NCBI GenBank assembly: GCA_040143965.1
Contig: JASJQH010000191.1
Coordinates: 1 to 22,209, forward strand
Direction: 5' to 3'
DNA: 22,209 nt
Source: Basidiobolus ranarum
Taxonomy: Eukaryota > Basidiobolomycota > Basidiobolomycetes > Basidiobolales
The first letter of the stretch is position 1; each line of letters opens with the position of its first letter. Below are positions 10,337 to 20,670 of this stretch, one piece after another. Both the position numbers and the translations under genes were made by a program. Below the pieces are notes generated by a model. It was not told where the DNA came from and searched no databases. It saw only the letters and a list, made by a program, of their open reading frames with translations.

Positions 10337-13300
10337 TAAATGTAAATACGTCGGTACAATAAAACGTTCACAACCTGAAACTTTGCTCGTTTTAGTGCTC
10401 TTGTACTATGATTAGACCTAGTTGAGCAAAATTTCTTCTCCTAACAATGCCCTCTTCTCTTTTTCAATTGTGGGAAGAGGGGTGAGAGGATGTGTAGACT
10501 TTATGTTGGAGTATCAGAACTGACCAGTATAATGGTAGCTCAATGTACAGTGATGGAGACTTATATTTCTGATAAGTTTGAATTTTGTTGCACCAACGTA
10601 GTTGAGGGGTTAAGAAAATAAAGAGAAGACGAAAGGTGTGGAGATGAGGAGAGGAATCAAGAAAAGGGTGTCAAAAAGCTCGGCTTCTCCAGCTGTTACA
10701 AACAATGTATTTAAATTAGATACTGAAGGCTACACAGGCCCAAGTCCAGATTTACTTTCAGACAAAAATTTAATTTGCACTGCCGGCCATTGCCTAGCCC
10801 CTTCAATATATTTACAATTTCCCGTTACTGATCAGTTCTGTATTCTCTCTTCACCATTTGTGTTACGGTTGAATACTAAGTAGTCTAGTGATGCGGAATA
10901 CATCAGGCTTTGCCATATCCACTCCAATCCAATCCAGTCCAATCAACAATCAAGTATCGCTCACTCTACCAAAATAAAGATGGAGGGCGGAGATGCACAG
11001 GAGTAAATTATTGTCTGCCTATTGATGTTTGCAGTTAGAATACCCCAAATATGGAGTGGATGACCCAAATATGCGATAATTTTCTCGCTCAGAATCTAGC
11101 ATCTGAAGCAAATAAGCGTGGCTTTAGTTGAGCTCGGGCCTCCGCAGAGCCAAATGCGTATTAATCTGAAGGTTTGGATTGGCTGCTAACCCGTATCAAT
11201 AAATTTGACCATTCTCTAAGTCGAATCTGGCACTTTACGGCTTCGTGAATCAACTCCAATGAATTGTAAACACTCAACAAAGAGGGAGTCTATCTATAGC
11301 AAGAAATCATGTAAATGGAATCTATTTGTATTTGAAATTAGAGATAATTAAATATTTGGAGCCTAACAACATCTTCGCTATAGCACGTAGCCTTATCTTT
11401 GCTAATCCTGAATGCCACAACACAAAATCTATACGGCTGTGGTCCAGCAGGTTCCACTAATTGCTCGAAAGCCCTCGACCATTCTGACATAAGTGCTGCT
11501 ACTCTATAGTAAGCTTTGGTAATATCTTGATTTTCAATCAAGTAATGACAACTGTTGAAGAACCAAGCTTCGTATCACCAACTTTTGGTTGCCTCTATAT
11601 CCTAAAAAAATCGACAGTTTGATATTTTTCTTGACCTTGGAGAGCCTGAAGAACTGGGGTAGGTATGTGTATTAATTTAAGGATTCTATTCATACACGGT
11701 CTAGAGCTCTTAATCACTCTGGATTTGCCTAATTTCGTCAAATATCCAGGTCAACAACCGCAAGATACTAGCACACCGCACACACCATATGTATTTTTTA
11801 TGAGAGTTAAATGGATGCTTATTTGATTGCTCTCTCAGCACCTGTTTGTAATACCTGCTGAAATTTGCAACAGGCCTAGGCCAACTAGCGTACTCAATAT
11901 CTTTATATATCCCACATTGTATGTAGGAAGTAGGAACTCATTGGAGCTCTGACAAGTATAATCCATATAAATAAAACAGTGATTTATTTGAAGCCATACT
12001 TAACGGTCCAGAAAACCAGATATCAGGAATAGCTGGATATTTTGGGTAGCGTATGTTGAAACTGCCTATTAAATTAGCAACTCATTTATTATGTGTAGGT
12101 TAGTTTTGATCCGTATTTGTTACCACATTTGCTATATCAATTATTATACTGGCCAGGGTTTTTGATTGATATAATATGACATCACGGGGCTAGTTGTTGA
12201 TATGTGTAGCATGCCAGTTCGGAAATCGACGATGCACGATCTGGAGCATTTGTCGTAAAATAACCTGACGTCAAACGTGGGTAATCATGTCATTTCCTGT
12301 ATCGCAACATCTCAACTAATAAAGAATCACTGCGTCATTTACCAGACCCACTCTATCGGCCACGCAATTCAAGCAGAATGCAGAACCACTTCTATCAGTG
12401 CCAATTGAGATGGCACTAGAATTTTAGTCTCCCAACGAGTATACAGATATCGAACACCTCTTCTATCTTACAGCACGAGAGTTTTTCTTTGGAGTATTGA
12501 TATCTTCAGTGATTACGAGTTGGATTTTGGTCCTAAACTGTTACAATCCTGCTTAGATTGGATAATGGTTTCTCATTAACGTAACCATACCCATATATGG
12601 ACAGTTTGTTGCCTCTGGTGTCCACCTCTTACCTATATTTGTAATAATTCTTAGATGAACCATTCACTAATAAAGGCCTTCGTGGATTACATCAGATCCG
12701 TGTTAAGGATATACCAACCTTAATACCATCTATGACTAACCGAAGATCTAGATGGACCGACTGACACGTTATCACATCATTAGTTTAAGAATGGGATCTG
12801 ATCCCCGTTGTATCCTTAATAGCACTAGTTATCTCAAATTCTAAGGATGGCTTAAAAGCACAGGAATCCGACCAAAACTCTAATGTTAGGATCAGCAGAA
12901 AAATCTTCCAAACTTAGTCGTGATGATTATAAATCATAAAAGGAAAAATGGATATCCCCATTAATCCCTCCAAGAGAGCAATCTGGACACTTGGCAATAT
13001 AAAGCAATCAAGAATTGTGCAATCTTGATAGATCTCCTGAGTAAAGAATATGTGAACTCTCTCAGAAAGTAATATTATACACTTCGAAGTTATAATACAA
13101 GTGAGTCTAGATTCATCTTTATGTGAACAAGTGCGGTAACCACTCCATGTCTAAGATTTAGTTTTTGCTATAAGATTGATAGAATTACTAAGCTGGTTTA
13201 CTATAAAATATTGAAGCAATATACATTCCATTTTTTGTGTCTAGGTTTATGTTGAGGTAGGAATGAACCCAGCTAACTTCAAAGGCATCAGTACTGGCCC

Positions 13301-15857
13301 AAGATAATGCTCGGTAATACGTTTGGAACAAAAAAATCAATATAAGATATTAGTCGAGAGTGTTCTGTTATTGATTGAACTGGTTCCATAAAGTATTGAA
13401 ATATCAAGAATGTAATTCTGAGATGGTATGATATGGGAAGATTAAGCTGTCAAAATATTAGCTGGCAATGAAGACCTTGGTTTATCCAGTTAAGTAGCAT
13501 TAACGAGTGAAGAAAGTGCTACAAATATCATGATAGCCCAAGACGGATACCAGACAAGGACCCACACCAAAACCGAAACAAGCATACCATGATAATCACG
13601 CTCAGGTTTGAACCTAGTCAAATTTATTTGAGTACTTTTATTGTTCTTCACAAAGTGATGTAGTAAGGAGGAGGTTATCGACTTAAGCGTGTAAGTTACT
13701 GCCTTATTTATGCAAGAGAACAGTCCAGAGTCAAATGGATTGCATGTGATCTCCAAGCGTACTACAAAAGTTCCTTAACTTTTGTAAAGACTATTGTACT
13801 TTGGTTGATAGAAGAATGGAGATACTATTCTATTACAATATACTGTGAATATGGTGACGCAAACACTTAAAGATATCATAATAGCGTTTGGAACACATAC
13901 CTAGCTTGAACTCATTGTAGTATTAACTTGCAATTCTGAAGATGCAAGATTCAGCTCAAAATAGAAACTAGTTGGCATATTTGTCAACTGAGTGATACTT
14001 ATATGTTTCTCACTATTCTCATTTAGAGCTCGGTTGATTGGTGTAAAGTATGATACCAACAGTTTGAAAGTTCAGTATACAACCAAAAGATTCATTTACT
14101 ATACTTGCTTAGCAAAGTATTCTTATCACTCAGACTACCAATTTATCAACCATTTTACCTTAACCCGACGACGTGATCTTTGAGATACTATCATTTTATC
14201 ACCTCACTACTCTGGTTCTTTTAGATAATTGAGGTTTCTTTTACAGCATACGAAAGTATTGAATATTGCTGTTTATCCCATTTGGTAACTTGACAAGAAA
14301 ATACTTTTATCTGCTATTCAAATGTAACATTTTTTGCAGCAATACTTGGTGATATATACTAGCTTATTGCAAAGTGAAGAAAAGCAAGGATAAATTTCAT
14401 CAGTAGATACCTACTTCAACCAGTTTATTACTGTTGGAGAACTTTTTTTGCCCATCTACCTACCAATTCTGAGAATACAATGCTCCAACATATGAACCTT
14501 TCGGACTGTTCTGATTGTATATAAATTCATTGATGGGTTTTCAACTGTCACAGAGTTTTGCTTTAGAGAATTGAACCATTTTGCAGTACTGATTGTTGAG
14601 CAAAATGATCGTGATGAAAGAAGTATGCAAGCCATAAGATGATAGGAGGAGTACCAAGGTATGGGAAAATCTAGTGACGTTACTAAATCATCTGAATCTA
14701 TTAACCACTTAGAGAGGACCAATTGGATCTTTTGGAAATGGAGCAGATTTGTCAAAACAGACTTATAGTATTCTGGTTGATATACTACAAAGGCTCATTA
14801 CTAGAAAGGTACGGTGACTCGGATCATAATTGCTCTTCTGAATGATTAACTTGGAATAAATGCGACCATCAAGAAATGGTTCACTCTAAGAAAGGATGAC
14901 TAAAAATCAGTATGAGAGCACTGCCATACTGACTGCAATATGACGATTGGAGGTGTACTAATGAGACAATCATATTGAAATGCTAAGCCACATCTATCAC
15001 TAAATGGTTTTGATTATGCCATAAAGGTCGGGGATTATGAACCATTCCTTTCCATCAATGATGTTTAACATCCAACACCGGTTTAGTTGCCTAGTTTATT
15101 CCAAATCTCATCTCACTAAATCTTGGTTCTATTAATTGATATTTACTAAGTTAAAGGGGAAACTGAAACTACTTTGCACACTCCACGGCCACTACTGACT
15201 TCTAGCCAATGGGTTTGAGAATCTGAATCTTATGACCCGCTGATAAGAGTTTGTTGGTATATATTTTTCTTAAACACGACTCAGATGGTGATTCGTCAAC
15301 CAGAACACGTCACTCAATAATTAGTTGAAGCAGGAGCCCAGATGACACTTTAGTGAATATACACAGAATAACGAATAGCCCCTGATCTCTACACTTGATG
15401 GAGTGGAATCAGCATACTGAAACCGCTCAAAAAAAGCATTTGGTGTCTTATAAGCTAGTAGCACATTCTGAACCAGTGTTTGATGTATTTATCACTTTCA
15501 TATGCTTTTCAATCATGGCTTATCTCAATCTGGAGTTGCTAACATAACGTAGGAAAGTAAATCTAAGCGTCCAGTTGTGATTAGCCGTTCTACAAGATAT
15601 CTTGACTTATGCACACGTATACACACTCTTACAGCTGTCGCAAGGAATGAGCAATCAATGAGTGATTAGGCATTACCTCCCAGATATAGGCACCAAATGC
15701 TTGTATAGAAGTTGGATTCCAGGAGGGATTAAAATGTGGATATCAATGCACATTGAATACGTCAACGTATAGATTTGGATGATTCTTGAACATCAGTGTA
15801 TGCTTTAAGCACAGATCCAGTAGGTTACGTAAAAGTGGTGTATGTGTGCAGAAAAAG
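10337..15857. other. Gene-poor interval of about 5.5 kb
   Basis: No gene is supportable between the oxidoreductase promoter and the methyltransferase promoter. Frames of 67-99 codons occur on both strands (for example 10644-10883 plus, 11338-11541 minus, 13490-13756 minus, 14456-14755 minus), all without recognisable domains and within chance length. The minus strand from 12,420 to 11,338 has somewhat fewer stops than expected in one frame and could be a decayed gene; it is discussed as a finding. CpG is present at moderate frequency, more than in the left block. Confidence 0.5.
10924..10944 (+). repeat. CCAAT-containing pentamer repeat
   Basis: Four near-tandem TCCAA-type pentamers give three CCAAT pentamers at 10924-10928, 10929-10933 and 10939-10943. 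CCAAT is the binding core of the Hap2/3/5 (NF-Y) complex in fungi, so this could be a regulatory cluster. There is no supportable gene directly downstream, and it lies 660 bp upstream of the divergent oxidoreductase start. It may equally be a simple repeat. Confidence 0.4.
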
Positions 15858-15866
15858 TATAAATAA
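15858..15866 (+). promoter_or_regulatory. TATA-box candidate for the methyltransferase gene
   Basis: TATAAATAA lies 48 nt upstream of the ATG at 15906, a plausible TATA distance for a gene with a short leader. A short pyrimidine-rich stretch (CTCTCGATTTCTTT) lies between them. Confidence 0.55.
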
Positions 15867-15905
15867 TAGATCAGTTACTCTCGATTTCTTTATACTATAG
15901 CTACC

Positions 15906-16577
15906 ATGCCTTCTTCTCATTACGAACCCAACATTCAGGAATATCTTGACTTTGTCCTTTCTAACTCCCAGCGTGGTGACGTTAACTCGGTCCTTTCGGC
16001 AATCGATAAGTACGCTTCAACACATCCCTTCATGCACATAGGTGAAGAGAAAGGAGCAAGTATCGAAGAATTGATGAACCAGAAGCCTGTACAAGTGATG
16101 GTTGAGCTGGGTGGCTATTTAGGATATAGTGCCATTCGATTTGCTAATCAGTTGCCAACAACTGGCCACTACTACTCCTTCGAAATTAGCCCCGAGTTCG
16201 CTAAAGTGGCAGGTAAAGTTATCGAGTATGCTGGCTTATCATCCAAAGTCACTATCATCATAGGAGAGTTCAAATATACTAGCAAGACCTTCACCGAAAA
16301 ATATGGTGTTGAGAAAGTAGATTTTGTTCTCATCGATCACTGGAAAGACGCCTACCTACAAGATTTAAAAATCATTGAGAAACTTCAGTGGCTAAACATC
16401 GGTACCCTTGTAGTTGCTGATAATGTGTTATATCCAGGAGTGCCAGAATACAAGGCTTACGTCGAAGCCCAAACCGAAAGGTACACATCGAAAATGATCC
16501 ACTTTAAAGTCAGGCATGCAAGTGAGTTAGATAAAGTTTTAGATGACGCCTTACTTGTTTCCGAGTTTCGCGGTTAA
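15906..16577 (+). CDS. Catechol-O-methyltransferase-like SAM-dependent methyltransferase
   Basis: This intronless 223-residue protein matches soluble catechol-O-methyltransferase (COMT) in length and motif order. Visible are the N-terminal VLSAIDKYAS and IGEEKG segments (29-50), SAM-binding motif I VELGGYLGYSA (66-76), the acidic Glu93 that should bind the SAM ribose (FEIS), DHWKD (144-148) and ADN (171-173). By comparison with COMT, D144, D172 and N173 would bind Mg2+, and K147 would be the catalytic base. It would transfer a methyl group from SAM to one hydroxyl of a catechol-type substrate; the natural substrate is unknown. No signal peptide is seen, so it is probably cytosolic. The ATG at 15906 is the first in-frame start, follows a TATA candidate, and gives a COMT-like N-terminus. 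The gene converges on the GPI-type gene downstream. All catalytic residues appear intact, so it is probably active. Confidence 0.95.
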   Translation: MPSSHYEPNIQEYLDFVLSNSQRGDVNSVLSAIDKYASTHPFMHIGEEKGASIEELMNQKPVQVMVELGGYLGYSAIRFANQLPTTGHYYSFEISPEFAKVAGKVIEYAGLSSKVTIIIGEFKYTSKTFTEKYGVEKVDFVLIDHWKDAYLQDLKIIEKLQWLNIGTLVVADNVLYPGVPEYKAYVEAQTERYTSKMIHFKVRHASELDKVLDDALLVSEFRG

Positions 16578-16620
16578 AAAAATGTATAAATCCACTTGGG
16601 TTCTTTTAATCAAATATTGA

Positions 16621-16626
16621 AATAAA
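16621..16626 (+). terminator. Polyadenylation signal candidate (AATAAA)
   Basis: AATAAA occurs 44 nt after the methyltransferase stop codon, in AT-rich sequence of the short convergent intergenic region. This suits a 3' end signal for the plus-strand gene. Confidence 0.5.
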
Positions 16627-16640
16627 ATACATTGAACTGA

Positions 16641-16654
16641 AATTAGCGCTAATT
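16641..16654. repeat. 14-bp perfect palindrome between convergent genes
   Basis: AATTAGCGCTAATT is a perfect inverted repeat without spacer. It lies in the 271-bp space between the two convergent stop codons, 15 nt after the AATAAA. It could help 3' end formation or bind a dimeric protein, or be chance. Confidence 0.6.
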
Positions 16655-16848
16655 GAATTGAGATGTCTTACCAATGTGACTGAACGTCATTAGTATAGTA
16701 ATTCGCATGATCAAATTTATTTCGTAATTTCGAATACTGTTGCATGTTAATTTGATAATCCATTGAATGATCATATAGATAAACCAACAAGAGATGAGGG
16801 AAAATCGATAGTTCTCAAGTGATGCATTGGTGTGATATATGCAGATAT

Positions 16849-17801
16849 CTATTGGAAACTCCAAAGTAATGGCAAAGCGAGAACTCCAACTAAAGCTACA
16901 TTTGATGTATGGGCTTTAACTCCAAAGCTTGGGTTTCTGGTGTTAGTAGACATAGGCTTGCCTGTAACTCTCACAGTGGCCAATACTACGGCATCTGTTC
17001 CTGACACCTTGGCCGTTGCAGTCACGACTACATCCTTAACAACATCAGAGTTTGGTAATGTTGTGACTGCTGAACCAGAAGCAGTACTGGGAATACTAAG
17101 AGTCATCGGAGGGGCTGTAATCCCATTGGAACCTGGGAGGGTAAACTGAAAGGTTCTCGGAGTTAGTTATCTTAACACAAGTTCAAATTGAGATAATTAC
17201 TAACCGTAACAACCGGTGGAATTACTACAACAGAAGAATCTACAACTTTAAATTGATGGCATTACTGTCAATAACCTCATCACCAAAAATCATTCTCTCC
17301 TCTGCATATCAAGGGAGTGCCTGCGATTGGGTACTACTACTTAATATCAGTGCAAGTAACTTACTTTTACTAGATGTATTTCCTCCTGGTGTTTCACGAC
17401 TTCCGGTTGCACTAGGATTAGTGTTTGAGTTTGAGCTAACGCTAGGGCTTGAAGGAAGAGTAGATGGAGTTTGTGTAGTAGGGGTAGCTGGGACATTAGT
17501 AGGTGAAGGTGGAGTAGTAGCAGTGCCAGGGTCAGCGGTTGGTGGTTTAGATGGCTCTGGGTTGGAGCTTGGTTGCACAGCTATCGAACGGACAATAATA
17601 TTAAGTTAGTATAATAACCAGAATGAGGTATTCTCAGTGTTTTTGCACACACCTGAATTAATAACAGATAACTCAGAGGCAATTACTTGTCCATGTACTA
17701 TAATATACAAGAGTCAAAACGAGTTTCTATGTGAACAAGGTGATAGAAGTACCATAAAGAGCCGAAAGGCTGATCAAAGTTAATAGCGCATAAACCTTCA
17801 T
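16849..17801 (-). CDS. Secreted Ser/Thr/Pro-rich protein, probably GPI-anchored, 5 exons
   Basis: A 215-residue protein is rebuilt from exons 17801-17753, 17697-17653, 17580-17365, 17245-17205 and 17145-16849. The introns are 55, 72, 119 and 59 nt, all GT..AG, two with a TACTAAC or AACTAAC branch site. Residues 1-19 form a signal peptide (MKVYALLTLISLSALYVHG, cleavage probably just before Q20). A low-complexity Ser/Thr/Pro/Asn-rich stretch follows (about 31-103), typical of O-mannosylated wall proteins, then a Val/Thr/Ser-rich part. The C-terminus ends in hydrophobic VALVGVLALPLLWSFQ (200-215) after a small-residue segment (HTSN), the layout of a GPI-attachment signal. It is likely a cell-surface or wall mannoprotein of unknown specific role. 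The exon 3 to exon 4 junction is the weakest: its acceptor is AAAG, while two stronger CAG sites upstream lead to stops. A TATA candidate lies at 17877-17883. Confidence 0.8.
17246..17364 (-). other. Intron 3 of the secreted protein, with competing acceptors
   Basis: The donor GTAAGT at 17364 is strong. The acceptor that keeps the anchor-coding frame is AAAG (exon from 17245), giving a 119-nt intron, twice the usual size here. Two CAG acceptors give introns of 44 nt (exon from 17320) and 63 nt (exon from 17301), but both frames then stop shortly afterwards. Confidence 0.55.
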
Positions 17802-17876
17802 TTGCTTTTAGATCTTGGACGCGATGAGATAACAAGAGAGTATAGACACTTTATCGTCTATCGCTCAAATGGAAGG

Positions 17877-17883
17877 TTTTATA
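17877..17883 (-). promoter_or_regulatory. TATA-box candidate for the secreted-protein gene
   Basis: TATAAAA on the minus strand lies about 76 nt upstream of the ATG at 17801. The spacing is acceptable for a fungal core promoter with a short leader. Confidence 0.4.
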
Positions 17884-20670
17884 GTTGAAAGGAGAACATA
17901 AAACCTGAAAAGTATCAGTTTTTTGAAGACAATTAGTCTAATTGTATACATTGGTTTGTAAATCGTCAGAACAATATTATTAGCGCACATCTCCAAACAG
18001 GTCCAGACAGAATATGAAATCTCCGTGCGAGTTTATGCAGGAAGAAGCGCCAAATCATTAAAGTGAAATAAAGACTCATATTGATGCACTGGGCATTCAG
18101 ACATTATCATTGCAGCATGAGGAATTGTCACTAGATCTATATTTCCACATCGAATCCGATTGTCAAGACAACAATTGCATCAAACGAAACATTTATTTAT
18201 ATGCAACCAGATGCAAGCAATCACTTCAGCCCTGCTACAAATCTTTAAAATATAGCATTCACCAAGAACCATTCCTTAATTATAGTGATATCCATATAGC
18301 GAAATGATTCATCTTCAGCATTTCACTCCCACTCCCTAGCAGGATGGATTGATTTCATTCTTTTGATATTAGGCAAGGGGCTGACGATGAAACAGATGCA
18401 AGTGAATATACTAATAATAGGTTACCCAGTCAAGTCCCTTGTACATTGATTTGGGACACTCTTGGCATTTTACATTCACTTGTTAGTATACAGCTGATAC
18501 GCCAAGGCATATTAGGCATAAATTGAAAGGATTATGATTTTATGCCAGTCAGGCACAAGAATCCAGGCCAAAAAGACGCATCTCCTTCGCAACTGATGAG
18601 GTATGCAAACTAAACTGCCCTCGAAGGCCTTTAGCTCAAGTAGTCTTCCATGTGTAATAACAACTAATCTCAAGCGTCTTCCCTAAACAAACACCGATTA
18701 GATGCTGGTAGTAACTGAAAGTAGCCAATCTGGACAATAATAGGCTAGTTGTAACAATAATACTCCCTAAACACTCACTACTGACTTCTTCACAATATAC
18801 ATTCGCTGATAATGGTGAAGGACATGTAAGCTGGCTACGAAGAAACTCCTGAGCATGGAAGCCGAGTTTATCTGAAATTTCCTGAACTCTTTTCAACCAT
18901 TGCATAATGTCCATGATGTGCTTTAATCAGTAGGCCATTAGTGCCAAACCATAGGTATGGAGGATCCAGCGAGTGCCGTGTTCTAATGACCAAACCCTAT
19001 TTTTCATTATTTTCTTATCAATCAGAAAGTGTATGCACCAATTTAGCAATACCCATCTGCTGATAGGAAAAGGTTTCAAAATCGTCGATCGAGAAGACAT
19101 CTATTTCTTATATGTCTAAATTGTCACATACAGGTGCCACAAAAGCTTGCCAATCTTTATCGCATTCTTGATCTTTAAATCAGATTGATAATGCCTTACT
19201 AGTGGCCACGGGTAAATCCCAGCCTTCATCAAGCCAACCACCGAATCCGTAACTAGCAGAGGTAGGTGGTATAGGGCTAGGGCTAGGGCTAGGAGACACC
19301 TAAGCCGGGTACGATAGAGGAAGGACGTTAACAGCTAGGGATGTGGTTGGGTAAGATATGGCTTGATGTACAAAATGGACAGCAATATAGAGTCGACCTG
19401 ATATGTTCCAAAATCATCAACATCCCATTTGCCGAAGTTACGCCAAGCAAGCCTCGCACAAATAGCATTTCAATACAAAACCTGTTTAAATAATTGTCAT
19501 CCTAAGAAAGTAGACTTGCAACGTTCTGCGATCAGACTTTGCGATGAAGGATATCAACGCCAATCATTGTCCCCCATTCCAATTGTTGATTTGGTCCGAA
19601 CTGCCCTCGCCTGTCCACGGCCGTGGTGGGACAATCCACATTAACAGAAATATTGTTCTTTGGTTGCTGCTCTTCATTTAGTCACAAATCAAATACCCAC
19701 CTCAGATCGGAATGATAGTCAGTTGCATCGCTCTCCCCCGCCGGTTGGCCAGTGTGCGCACCACATGTTTCGTGGTCCACCCGATTCGAAGAGAATAGAT
19801 GCTGATGTTGAGAAATCTCATCTGCACCATGGCCAATCAGCTCGCAAAGCCAATTTAAGCTGTGTTGCTCGCCTCATCTAGCCCTATTCAATGTAGCAAT
19901 TGATTGCCGCCTGCTCACTCTATTTCTGGTGCCTGATGAGCATGCATTGTGCTTTGTCGATGAGGGCGATATCACCAAGGCTCACCGTCAGGATGCTCTA
20001 CGAGTCATGCAGACCCCATTCTGCACCACTGTATCCGCCCACCACTTACACATCACTCGACCCTTACTTGATACGCTTAGACATCGCTCACTCAAGATCC
20101 ATATCCAGCTCAGGTCAACTGACATGAGTAACACAGCTCATCCTATATGGACTGCTCATACAGAAAAATCACGTTAGACCAATCCCATTTCAGCATACTC
20201 CGCGAGTCAGCAAATCAACTATTTGGAGACAATTCCAAGTCAATGCACAGAATCTTCTTCACACAAAGTCTATTGGTTGCTCATCTCTGTTACCCAATCT
20301 TCCCTCATTTCCTGTTATGGCATTTGCTTAGGTTGGCAGATATTCAACGAGATAAATTGAACTTGCCTGTACAGAGGACCGGTTCGTATTTCAATTTATC
20401 CACTCTTATTCATCAATCTCTCTTATTTATATTAATCCTGCGACACTTTCCTCGTCTGTTTTTCTCATATACAACCCTTCGGGCAGAATCACCCCTTATT
20501 ATATTTGTACTTCACTCTTGATTCAATTCACTCGCTAATAGTGGGACCCCTTGTATTTGAGATACTGATATCCTGCTGGTTACTTACTCTCCTCACTCCA
20601 CTACCCAAACAGCTGGGTTAAGCTTAGTACCTTTCCACAACGACTTCAGATTTAACTGTTGGAATCGGAT
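17884..20670. other. Intergenic region of 2.8 kb, no supportable gene
   Basis: No gene is supportable. A 92-codon ATG frame on the minus strand (18914-18636) and a 124-codon plus frame (20147-20521, in pyrimidine-rich sequence that lacks stops for compositional reasons) have no recognisable domain. The part from about 19,420 to 20,180 has higher GC and near-normal CpG, with several overlapping short plus-strand frames; it could be a decayed gene and is treated as a finding. Confidence 0.5.
19272..19293. repeat. TAGGGC tandem repeat (3.7 copies)
   Basis: Three exact TAGGGC hexamers and a partial fourth (TAGG) are in tandem. The unit resembles the TTAGGG telomere unit of most fungi but differs by one base in each copy, so it is an interstitial telomere-like repeat at best. 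Confidence 0.85.

Noticed and set aside
10644-10883. Small basic plus-strand ORF divergent from the oxidoreductase, with TAGHC resembling the trypsin TAAHC motif
   Set aside because: The rest lacks any protease features, the length is within chance, and no splice continuation was found.
13600-13620. GGTTTGAACC resembling a tRNA T-loop / B-box
   Set aside because: No A-box or acceptor stem complementarity at the right spacing was found.
14456-14755. 99-codon minus-strand frame
   Set aside because: It has no ATG at the reported 5' end, no domain, and overlaps a plus-strand frame with equal claim.
10047-15195. Shared 14-mer CCACGGCCACTACT near 10,055 and 15,184
   Set aside because: One such match is expected by chance in a window of this size; no extended similarity around it.
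16832-17149. 105-codon plus-strand ORF
   Set aside because: Antisense shadow of the last exon of the secreted-protein gene.
17253-17609. 118-codon plus-strand ORF rich in Gly/Val/Leu
   Set aside because: Antisense shadow of the Ser/Thr/Pro-rich exon 3.
18636-18914. 92-codon minus-strand ATG frame
   Set aside because: It has a true ATG, but an in-frame stop lies five codons upstream, the product is unrecognisable and no promoter or splice continuation is apparent.
20147-20521. 124-codon plus-strand ATG frame upstream of the Trp-repeat gene
   Set aside because: It lies in pyrimidine-rich DNA where plus-strand stops are rare; hydrophobic, low-information composition and no domain.
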